Source: a virus. Taken from it: a stretch of 41,843 bases of DNA. The stretch spans positions 1-41,843 of IMG/VR virus record IMGVR_UViG_3300036830_000036, one strand, 5' to 3'. Shown piece after piece: positions 24,792 to 30,731 of this stretch (positions are counted from its first letter, which is position 1; every line of letters begins with the position of its first letter). Made by a program: the position numbers and the translations under genes. The notes beneath the pieces were generated by a model. That model was not told the DNA's origin. It searched no databases and saw only the letters and a program-made list of their open reading frames with translations.

Positions 24792-25109
24792 CTACTTCGC
24801 TGCTGCCGGTGCGGTCGGTTGAACCGCGCCTGGCTTTGTCAGATTTTGCGCCAGCGTCCGAAGCTGACTTACGAGTGCAACGATCTGCTCGAAGGGTGCT
24901 TCGAATGCCTGCACGAATGCGCCGGCAGTGCCGATGTCGGCGTTGAACAGATTGAACGCTTGCTTGACCAATTCCAGATTCGCAGTTGCGGTGCCGGGAC
25001 CGAGCTGGGTCTCGATCAGCGACACCGAGGCGATGACGTTCGCATTGAACTGCTCGATATTGCCGAAGGCTGCGTTGATCTTGCCGATGAGACTGGCGGG
25101 GTTAATCAT
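24792..25109 (-). CDS. Helical Asn/Gln/Ala-rich protein of the lysis region
   Basis: 105 aa from ATG 25109, which overlaps the lipoprotein stop. It is helical and low in charge (MINPASLIGKINAAFGNIEQ, then NLELVKQAFNLF and FEQIVALVSQLRTLAQNL), with a Pro/Ala tail. No signal peptide or clear membrane span is seen. The style is like the following 115-aa protein. A lysis-region or minor virion role is possible, but no function is assigned. Confidence 0.5.
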   Translation of the reverse strand: MINPASLIGKINAAFGNIEQFNANVIASVSLIETQLGPGTATANLELVKQAFNLFNADIGTAGAFVQAFEAPFEQIVALVSQLRTLAQNLTKPGAVQPTAPAAAK

Positions 25110-25308
25110 GGGACCGTTTCTCCTCAAGGTTGCATGTGAGTTTCAGGACCGCCCCGTCGGGCTTTACGGTCCCGGCATCGTCCCACATGAAGCCGATGCT
25201 TGACTTGCAAATACTATCAGACGTTGGGCGGAATTGGGGCCGCGTCAGGTGCGGATTTACGCACGCCGTCAGCATTGGTAGCAGTAGCCAGAGTGCTGAT
25301 CGTTTCAT
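25102..25308 (-). CDS. Small outer-membrane lipoprotein, o-spanin candidate
   Basis: 68 aa with a lipoprotein signal: MKRSALWLLLPMLTACVNP, lipobox L-T-A-C. The mature part is about 53 aa with two further cysteines. It overlaps the two-TM protein gene by 92 bases in another frame. Position in the lysis cassette suggests an outer-membrane spanin subunit (Rz1-like), but an inner-membrane partner with one TM and a coiled coil is not evident, so this is provisional. Confidence 0.55.
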   Translation of the reverse strand: MKRSALWLLLPMLTACVNPHLTRPQFRPTSDSICKSSIGFMWDDAGTVKPDGAVLKLTCNLEEKRSHD

Positions 25309-25540
25309 CTTTCCGACTCGTCCCCGCGCTGTAGCCGAAGAAAAACGCCACGATGCTGATGAACACGTTCTGCAAAATCGTCTGCTGCTGCGCGAGCAGT
25401 GTTCCGTTGCCGCGCTCCGGGTTGTATCCGAAATACGGCGCTATCGCGATGAAAATTACAGCCGTCGTCACCGCAATAGCGATGAACGCCGCGACAGCGA
25501 CCATCCAATCCGAAGGCTTGCTGTCGATCGTGAATGGCAT
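25217..25540 (-). CDS. Two-transmembrane holin candidate
   Basis: 107 aa from ATG 25540. Two hydrophobic spans: WMVAVAAFIAIAVTTAVIF (about 12-30) and TILQNVFISIVAFFFGYSAG (about 55-74), with a polar C-terminal tail. Size and position beside the endolysin gene fit a holin. No good Shine-Dalgarno is present; instead GGAAT / ATTCC flanks a seven-base loop just before the start, which might fold and limit translation. Confidence 0.6.
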   Translation of the reverse strand: MPFTIDSKPSDWMVAVAAFIAIAVTTAVIFIAIAPYFGYNPERGNGTLLAQQQTILQNVFISIVAFFFGYSAGTSRKDETISTLATATNADGVRKSAPDAAPIPPNV

Positions 25541-25565
25541 GGTGGGAATTCGTGGGATTCCGTGG

Positions 25566-26015
25566 TTAAACCATTCCGCGCACAGGATCATACGTACGCT
25601 TGAATCCTTGCCCTTTGAGCTTTGCGTTGCCGTCCCATGCGAATTGGCCGCCGAGCGCAACCGCTTCGTAGATCGCGCGCACGGTCACGGGATCGACTTT
25701 GAGCGCGTACATGGCTTGTTCGAGGATTGAGTCTGCATAGACCTTGGTCGTAGATTGATCCCAATACAGCCAATCGTGAATGATCGCGGCCGGACCATAT
25801 TTGCCCCAAGGCCCGTAGATGTTCTGCAACATTTTCGGCACCGAGGCGAAATCTGTACAGAACTGCGCCGGCACAGTGATTGCGCGCGCCGTGAATGGCA
25901 GTACTGCATCAGCGTTGTAAACGAAATCGTCGACGAGATACCAATTCACCCCGTCTGTCGTGCCATCGTGCCACACCGGGCACAACTCAGGTGCAGCAGG
26001 AAAGAATCCGCTCAT
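25566..26015 (-). CDS. DUF1353 phage protein
   Basis: 149 aa from ATG 26015, overlapping the 57-aa gene by ATGA. DDFVYNADAV, ITVPAQFCTDFASVPKM and YGPAAIIHDWLYWDQ are the hallmarks of DUF1353, a small phage-associated family often found near lysis or tail genes. The HDWLY and D-F-A-S motifs suggest a metal-binding or hydrolase-like site. The function is not established. Confidence 0.8.
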   Translation of the reverse strand: MSGFFPAAPELCPVWHDGTTDGVNWYLVDDFVYNADAVLPFTARAITVPAQFCTDFASVPKMLQNIYGPWGKYGPAAIIHDWLYWDQSTTKVYADSILEQAMYALKVDPVTVRAIYEAVALGGQFAWDGNAKLKGQGFKRTYDPVRGMV

Positions 26016-26185
26016 GCCGTGAAATTCACCGCGGCAAACCCGCAGCGCTCTTGTCCGAATTGAAATCGTTCCGCCAAACAGCGGCGGTTCGTGATTGCGC
26101 AGATCGCATCGAGCAGGAAGTCCCGCACGCGGCAATGTACGCAATCGATGCACCGAATCGATGCGATCTCGTATTTGCCGTTCAT
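26012..26185 (-). CDS. 57-aa Cys-rich protein between endolysin and DUF1353
   Basis: ATG 26185 overlaps the endolysin stop by ATGA, and its TGA overlaps the DUF1353 start by ATGA, so it is a coupled gene too short for ordinary ORF thresholds. The protein has IRCIDCVHCRVRDF near the start and further cysteines at CAIT, RRCL and ERCGF: seven Cys in 57 residues, suggesting metal binding. It is likely cytoplasmic, as no signal peptide is seen. Function unknown. Confidence 0.7.
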   Translation of the reverse strand: MNGKYEIASIRCIDCVHCRVRDFLLDAICAITNRRCLAERFQFGQERCGFAAVNFTA

Positions 26186-26682
26186 GCCGTTAGTTCCACG
26201 TGGAACGCTGCAATCTTTCGCACGTAATTCGCCGTCTCGTCGGCGTTCGCCGCGCCCGTTACCGTCGGCAGTGCTGCGATGATCGAATCGTAGTCAAGCG
26301 CACCGCCAGCGACCTTCTGAGCGCGCGCCATGTTCTTTATCCCGGCGTCGTAGGTTGCCTGTGTCAACTGCAGGCGATCCAGAAACGGGCGCGGTGAATG
26401 CCACTGATCCCACATTCGACGAAGGTAGTACGCGCCGCATTTGAGCGCGGAGATCGGCTCGAAAGCCGAAACCGTCGCCGGGATGCCAAGCGCGTAGGCG
26501 CACTCGCGAAACGTCGCCGGCATGAACTGACATATTCCCTGCGCACCGCTTTTCGGATTCGTGATGTTGGGATTGAGTCCGCTTTCGGCAAGCCACTCGG
26601 CTTTGCACCACTGCCACGGCACGTCCGGCAACCACTCGGCTGCTGCGCCCTTGATAACCTCGTCGTATTGCGTCGAGATCAT
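26182..26682 (-). CDS. Lytic transglycosylase-type endolysin
   Basis: 166 aa from ATG 26682 (a TTG nine bases earlier is less likely). The SLT/lysozyme-like domain is clear: WCKAEWLAESGLNPNITNPK with catalytic Glu in AESGLNP, SGAQGICQFMPATFREC, and LKCGAYYLRRMWDQW and LTQATYDAGIKNMARA downstream. It cleaves peptidoglycan between MurNAc and GlcNAc, and here probably acts as the endolysin because no other muralytic gene is seen. No signal peptide is present, so release should depend on the holin. A parS-like palindrome lies in its last codons. Confidence 0.85.
   Translation of the reverse strand: MISTQYDEVIKGAAAEWLPDVPWQWCKAEWLAESGLNPNITNPKSGAQGICQFMPATFRECAYALGIPATVSAFEPISALKCGAYYLRRMWDQWHSPRPFLDRLQLTQATYDAGIKNMARAQKVAGGALDYDSIIAALPTVTGAANADETANYVRKIAAFHVELTA
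26193..26206. promoter_or_regulatory. Perfect 14-bp parS-like palindrome GTTCCACGTGGAAC
   Basis: The 14 bases are a perfect palindrome identical to the core of Pseudomonas-type ParB sites and close to the general parS core (GTTTCACGTGAAAC). It is embedded in the end of the endolysin gene (codons for FHVEL). No phage ParA or ParB gene is seen, so a host ParB would be needed for function. Confidence 0.45.
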
Positions 26683-26734
26683 GGAACGCAAAACGAGTTT
26701 TTCCGATAGCGTGCGCTTTCAGGAAGCCGCTCGC

Positions 26735-27133
26735 TCAAGGCTCGTCCCTTAAATACCGCACGAACTCCACCAGTGCTTGAAACAGTTCCGAGGGCTTGAC
26801 GTTCGCGCTCAAGTTCCCGCGCCAACTGTGCCCATTCGCTCCGCGTGTAACCAGTCTGGCAACTTCGTAACCCCTCGCAGAAAGCCCGGTGTAACGCGTC
26901 TGCACGCCTTCCGTCGCTTTTTCCATCTCTTCCGAGAGTTGGATAAATTCCGCGTGCTCCAGAATGAGATTCTGCAGGCGGTCGGGATGCTTGAGTGGCA
27001 TCGCTTTGGTCGACAAGGCGCGCGCTCTCAAGTCCCGCGAACGCTGTATCACGGTTTCGATGCTCAAGCATGTGGTCTCGACTCGTGGTTGTAAGGATGC
27101 GCGACGGGGCTGCGGATCATCGTGTATTCGCAT
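26735..27133 (-). CDS. First gene of the late leftward block, unknown function
   Basis: 132 aa from ATG 27133; an internal ATG at 27001 (residue 45) is an alternative start because the first 44 residues are Arg-rich and no Shine-Dalgarno precedes 27133. The C-terminal 85 residues look globular and helical (RLQNLILEHAEFIQLSEEMEKA, YEVARLVTRG, LFQALVEFVRYL). It lies between the antiterminator region and the endolysin. No family recognised. Confidence 0.5.
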   Translation of the reverse strand: MRIHDDPQPRRASLQPRVETTCLSIETVIQRSRDLRARALSTKAMPLKHPDRLQNLILEHAEFIQLSEEMEKATEGVQTRYTGLSARGYEVARLVTRGANGHSWRGNLSANVKPSELFQALVEFVRYLRDEP

Positions 27134-27245
27134 ATACAGGGTGTGGCCGTCAAATTAGGAGTTAAACCGGCCGTACACGATGCCATCAGCGCGCTTCACA
27201 GCGGACCTCGACGGAAACGCACTCTACCTGCCGCGCATGTAAGGT

Positions 27246-27300
27246 CGCCCGCTTTTAGGCTCGGCCTTGACTGAGGGGGTCAGAATCTCGAGAGCGGGCG
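27246..27300 (-). other. Extended hairpin in the 27134-27394 non-coding gap
   Basis: CGCCCGCT pairs with AGCGGGCG (8 bp, 27246-27253 / 27293-27300); inside, CTCG/CGAG and CTGA/TCAG stack toward a five-base loop. It lies just after the terminator, in the leader of the late block. A further imperfect repeat, GTGTGGCCG / CGGCCGTACAC, is at 27141-27178. The rest of the 260-base gap shows no gene. Confidence 0.4.
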
Positions 27301-27304
27301 GCGG

Positions 27305-27338
27305 AAACGAAAAGCCCCCGGTTTTTGGCCGAGGGCTT
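27305..27338 (-). terminator. Intrinsic terminator after the Q-like gene
   Basis: Leftward: AAGCCCTCGG, seven-base loop, CCGGGGGCTT then TTCGTTT. A 10-bp stem with one G-U pair. It marks the end of the early leftward block, the position where a Q-type antiterminator would act. Confidence 0.75.
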
Positions 27339-27394
27339 GTATCGCACTATGCGCGGAATTTATTCGGTCGTCGCCTACTTTGCAAGGTTTATTT

Positions 27395-27811
27395 TCAGCG
27401 TCTTGCAATTTCCATTGCCGAGAACCATCCGCCGAGAAAGCCGCGGCCCTTGTGCAGCAGTTGGTGATACTTCCCTTTTCGGACGCTCAATCCTGATTCG
27501 GCGAGTAGCGCATAACGTTCGTCATCTGCCGATGCGCTGCCGATCAGGTAGTGGACGCGGAGCACCTTCGCTGAGTCGCTAGTGCCGTAGCCGCGTTCGG
27601 GTTTCTGCACGCGCCCCATGATGGTGACGACCTCTTCGACATCGTCGCCCCACGTTCGACTGCGGCCACGTATGCCCCTATGCGGGATGAAGCCTTTGTG
27701 ATCGATCAGGGTTTGCAAGATATTATTGGAACCGCCGCCACCAGTATCGTGACCAGAGCCGTACTCGCGCACCCATGAGCGCAGGTAGTCGTTGAGGCGG
27801 CCGTCGTTCAT
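27395..27811 (-). CDS. Putative late antiterminator, Q-like (DUF1133-like)
   Basis: 138 aa from ATG 27811, overlapping the RusA stop by ATGA. The C-terminal half (SDSAKVLRVHYLIGSASADD, then LAESGLSVRKGKYHQLLHKG) resembles the helix-turn-helix-like end of phage Q/DUF1133 antiterminators, which load onto RNA polymerase near the late promoter. The gene order RusA - this gene - terminator - lysis genes is the classic Q position. Sequence identity to a named Q family cannot be checked here. Confidence 0.5.
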   Translation of the reverse strand: MNDGRLNDYLRSWVREYGSGHDTGGGGSNNILQTLIDHKGFIPHRGIRGRSRTWGDDVEEVVTIMGRVQKPERGYGTSDSAKVLRVHYLIGSASADDERYALLAESGLSVRKGKYHQLLHKGRGFLGGWFSAMEIARR

Positions 27812-28323
27812 GCGCGCCACATCTCTCGACCGGTGGCGCGAGGCGTGTCGATATTGGTCAAATCGACCGCATAACCGATTTGTTCCAGCTCGATATAAGC
27901 GCCCGGATAGCTAAGCGAGTGCATACCCTCATGCGGGAAGCGTTTCGCGAGCGCGTATTCAACAATGCGTGCGTCGTCGGCGATGATTCCAGACGTCACG
28001 AGAGCGTCTTCCGTGGATCGCGCCAATTTTGATAGGTCGGGCTTTCGATGCGGGTAGGTGCGCTTGGTTTTGGGAGCCGATTGCGGCTTCGGCAACGTGA
28101 AAACCATCGTACAGCGCAGCGGCCCATCCAGTTGCTCGAATTTTCCGCCGACCGATTCGGCTACGTCGATGACGGCGGCGCAAGCGGTGACTACACATTG
28201 CCGCCACGGCTTTACCTTTTTCGACGACTCAATGAGGATACCGCGCCCCGTTCCCTTGGCTATGCCGACAAAGCGTTTCGACCCCTGCGGTGCAGGTTCC
28301 CCGATTACGACTATCCGAATCAT
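27808..28323 (-). CDS. rusA: RusA-like Holliday junction resolvase
   Basis: 171 aa from ATG 28323 (ATGA overlap with the Ref-like gene); the longer frame would run back through that gene. IVVIGEPAPQGSKRF at the start, RKPDLSKLARSTEDAL in the middle and IIADDARIVEYALAKRF after it are the RusA core, with conserved Asp residues (PDL, DD) for metal-dependent junction cutting. Length exceeds E. coli RusA (120 aa) because of a longer central loop and C-terminus. It probably resolves branched replication or recombination intermediates before packaging. Confidence 0.9.
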   Translation of the reverse strand: MIRIVVIGEPAPQGSKRFVGIAKGTGRGILIESSKKVKPWRQCVVTACAAVIDVAESVGGKFEQLDGPLRCTMVFTLPKPQSAPKTKRTYPHRKPDLSKLARSTEDALVTSGIIADDARIVEYALAKRFPHEGMHSLSYPGAYIELEQIGYAVDLTNIDTPRATGREMWRA

Positions 28324-28664
28324 ACGACCGCCCTCAATCGTTCGTTCTGTAACTGTAGCAAATGATCGTCGCTGCCGTAATGCTCGTGAAAGGTTCGGGA
28401 ACCGTTGGCGAGGCTTGGCCCCATCTGATACCACGATTCGATGAACTGAATCGGGCAAGCGCGGTGGTGCCACGGACATAGGCCGATCGTGAATTCGTGA
28501 CCGCGGCGGATATTGCCGCTTTTCAGGTGATGGATTTCAGGCGCGTTGTAACCGTTGCCGTCGATGTGACAAGCCAAACATCCATCGAGCTTGATCTCGA
28601 CGAAACGGCGCTTCTGCGCGAACGTCGCTGGTTTGCCGCGGCCTCGTGGGGTTTTCGGAATCAT
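28320..28664 (-). CDS. Ref-like RecA-dependent nuclease
   Basis: 114 aa with the P1 Ref pattern: GCLACHIDG, APEIHHLKSGNIRRGHEFTIGLCPWHHRACP, and a C-terminal MGPSLANGSRTFHEHYG. The HNH-type core with Cys pairs and H-H is typical of the Ref family, which cuts DNA at RecA-made D-loops. It lies in ATGA overlap with both the HNH-AP2 gene upstream and RusA downstream. It probably supports recombination together with RusA and the NinB-like protein. Confidence 0.85.
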   Translation of the reverse strand: MIPKTPRGRGKPATFAQKRRFVEIKLDGCLACHIDGNGYNAPEIHHLKSGNIRRGHEFTIGLCPWHHRACPIQFIESWYQMGPSLANGSRTFHEHYGSDDHLLQLQNERLRAVV

Positions 28665-29173
28665 ACGTCACAATACCGTTGGCGATGGCTGCCGTGGTTC
28701 GGATGAAAACCGTAGATTATCTCAGCGTGTTTTCGCGCCGCCGCGCATTCCGCTTTATTTGAGAACACTCCGAGATGAATTGTTTCGCCATCTACGCATA
28801 TTTTCCCAACCCATGCGTTCAAGTCGTCGCGCCAATAAACGCCACAGATGCCTGACGTATTATTAGATCTCAAACGCTGGTTTCTTCCGTTGCTCGTGTT
28901 GTCTGCCGCATTCAGATTCTTCCATCGATTGTTATCTCTATCGCCGTCATCATGATCTATTTGAAAAGTCGGGAAGGCTCCAGTCATGTAAAGCCACGCA
29001 AGACGATGTGCCCTGTACCTGCACTTGCAAACGCCGATATACCTATAGCCTGCCGACTTTATATCGCCGACGACTGAACCTGCTGCTGAGCGCCGCTGAT
29101 GAATCAGCCGAGTGAAAACGCCGGTCGTGGGATCGTAATGAAGATGCTTTTTCAATTCAGCTTGCGTAATCAT
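28661..29173 (-). CDS. HNH-AP2 homing-type endonuclease
   Basis: 170 aa. HNH core: YRAHRLAWLYMTG, FQIDHDDGDRDNNRWKNLN, followed by the NTSNGRNQRLRSNNTSGICGVYW segment and an AP2-like DNA-binding part (WVGKICVDGETIHLGVFSNKAECAAARKHAEIIYG). This is the usual structure of phage free-standing homing nucleases. It sits between the NinB-like and Ref-like genes with four-base start/stop overlaps on both sides, so it is translated in the operon. It is a mobile element or has been adopted as part of the recombination set. Confidence 0.88.
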   Translation of the reverse strand: MITQAELKKHLHYDPTTGVFTRLIHQRRSAAGSVVGDIKSAGYRYIGVCKCRYRAHRLAWLYMTGAFPTFQIDHDDGDRDNNRWKNLNAADNTSNGRNQRLRSNNTSGICGVYWRDDLNAWVGKICVDGETIHLGVFSNKAECAAARKHAEIIYGFHPNHGSHRQRYCDV

Positions 29174-29631
29174 TTTAGATCAGCATCCCTCTTTTCCTTC
29201 CAAAATTTATCTGGGTCTGGAATGTAAACGCCGCCCTCTGACGCCTTGCGCCGAATATGCTCGACGAAATCCCAGAACGTTTTCCCGTCGAGCGTGTCTT
29301 TGTCGCCGTTCTCGTCGGTTGTAGTGGTGCGGACCGGGCGCGAGACCTTCTCGCCGTTCGGTTTGGTGTGAATGTAGCGCCCGAAAAATTCCATCAGGTA
29401 GAACTCGTGCAGGTCTTCGTCAGTGAATCCCAACTCGCGCACGAGGTACGGATATACGACCGACCAAAGGTACTGATTCGAGTCCAGCGTGCGCGGCTTG
29501 CGGTAGCGCACAATGCTGATCTTCCACGCGAACGAATCGTCGAGCGTTGCGATTTCCTTCGAGACGTTCTGCATAACGCCGTCTCGGGTCGAGTCGCCTT
29601 TCGGGTGCAGGATGTAGGTGATGGGCTTCAC
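29170..29631 (-). CDS. NinB-like recombination protein
   Basis: 153 aa. KISIVRYRKPRTLDSNQYLWSVVY resembles the conserved LDQN-W helix of NinB/YbcN proteins; YIPDPDKFWKEKRD at the C-terminus fits the family end. NinB-type proteins bind ssDNA and help load RecA-like recombinases. Coupled by ATGA to the methyltransferase upstream and to the HNH gene downstream. The family assignment is moderate because the middle part is diverged. Confidence 0.6.
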   Translation of the reverse strand: MKPITYILHPKGDSTRDGVMQNVSKEIATLDDSFAWKISIVRYRKPRTLDSNQYLWSVVYPYLVRELGFTDEDLHEFYLMEFFGRYIHTKPNGEKVSRPVRTTTTDENGDKDTLDGKTFWDFVEHIRRKASEGGVYIPDPDKFWKEKRDADLK

Positions 29632-30731
29632 GAGGTCACGCTTGCGAAGAGTGGTGCGTCGCCAGTGATGCGTCGCTCGGCGATAGCGGCGTAATCAGGA
29701 TTCAATTCGATGCCGATGCAATTGCGCTGCAGGCGATCAGCAACGAGTCCGGTTGTGCCTGCACCGAAGAATGGATCCAGAACAGTCCCGTCAACGGGAC
29801 ATCCGGCTTTAATGCACGGCTCAATCAAGTTCGGCGGGAATGTGGCGAAATGCGCTTCCTTGAAACCTGTCGTCGAAACGTTCCAAACAGATTTCTTATT
29901 GGCCGTAAAGTCACCGCTAGCGTCGGCGTTGCGCTTGTCCGCTGTGAATCCACTACCGCCCTGTGTCGGATGCCATTCTTTGCCGCTTTGTAAACGCGTA
30001 TCGGAACATGGATTGTTGCCGCCAAACTTGACAGCCTTCATGTTGCCGTTTGTCTTTGCGGGCACACGATCGCTGCCAACTTGCGATTCCACGTCTTGTG
30101 CGACTCTGGCGACGCTGGAAGGTTGCGCGGGTTCACGAATGGCTTTCTGATCGTAAAAATAATTCTTGGACTTACTGAGCAAGAAAATATATTCGTGTGA
30201 CTTCGTGCAACGATCAGTCACGCTTTCCGGCATCGGATTCGGCTTGTGCCAGATGATGTCCTGACGCAGATACCAGCCCTCGGCGCGAAGCGCGAAGGCG
30301 AGCATCCACGGAATGCCGATAAGATCCTTTGCCTTGATTCCGTCGAACGTCTTACGCGTGACATTTGTCACGGCCGCCTCGCGCGCTGTCTTGCCCGTTC
30401 CGTACAGGCAACCTACGGACTGCGATCCTGCGTTCGTGGCTTGCTTACTTGAGCCAGGATCGGGGTTGCCGCCTTTGCCGCTGCCCGCATAGCTATCGCC
30501 AATATTGAGCCACAAAGTACCGTCGCCGCGCAAAACGCGCCTGACCTCGCGGAACACCTCGACCATGCCGGCGATGAACGCCTCCGGCGTTTCTTCGAGT
30601 CCCATCTGTCCGTCGACACCGTAGTCGCGCAGGCCGAAATACGGCGGTGATGTTATGCAACAGTGGATGGATTGATCGGGCAGTGTCTTGAGGACATCGC
30701 GGCAATCGCCTTGAATTATGCGCGTGCTCAA
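29628..30731 (-). CDS. DNA methyltransferase (TSPPY type)
   Basis: 367 aa. Catalytic motif IV CCITSPPYFGLRDYG at about residue 30, AKDLIGIPWMLAFALRAEGW and HKPNPMPESV in the middle, and motif I VLDPFFGAGTTGLVADRL near the C-terminus, with NCIGIELNPDYAAIAERRI. This is a beta-type amino methylase; TSPPY is common in N4-cytosine enzymes, but N6-adenine cannot be excluded. No restriction partner is seen, so it is an orphan that probably protects phage DNA from host restriction. It overlaps the helicase gene by ATGA. Confidence 0.92.
   Translation of the reverse strand: MSTRIIQGDCRDVLKTLPDQSIHCCITSPPYFGLRDYGVDGQMGLEETPEAFIAGMVEVFREVRRVLRGDGTLWLNIGDSYAGSGKGGNPDPGSSKQATNAGSQSVGCLYGTGKTAREAAVTNVTRKTFDGIKAKDLIGIPWMLAFALRAEGWYLRQDIIWHKPNPMPESVTDRCTKSHEYIFLLSKSKNYFYDQKAIREPAQPSSVARVAQDVESQVGSDRVPAKTNGNMKAVKFGGNNPCSDTRLQSGKEWHPTQGGSGFTADKRNADASGDFTANKKSVWNVSTTGFKEAHFATFPPNLIEPCIKAGCPVDGTVLDPFFGAGTTGLVADRLQRNCIGIELNPDYAAIAERRITGDAPLFASVTS

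Noticed and set aside
26679-27071. 130-aa leftward ORF overlapping the 132-aa gene
   Set aside because: Arg/Ser-rich shadow composition; the other frame gives a more protein-like helical product.
27180-27242. 20-aa rightward frame in the 27.2-kb gap
   Set aside because: Peptide looks protein-like, but there is no Shine-Dalgarno, no rightward promoter, and it is too short to support.
27246-27300. Possible tRNA
   Set aside because: Outer 8-bp stem looks like an acceptor stem, but the whole element is only about 55 bases, with no anticodon arm or CCA context.
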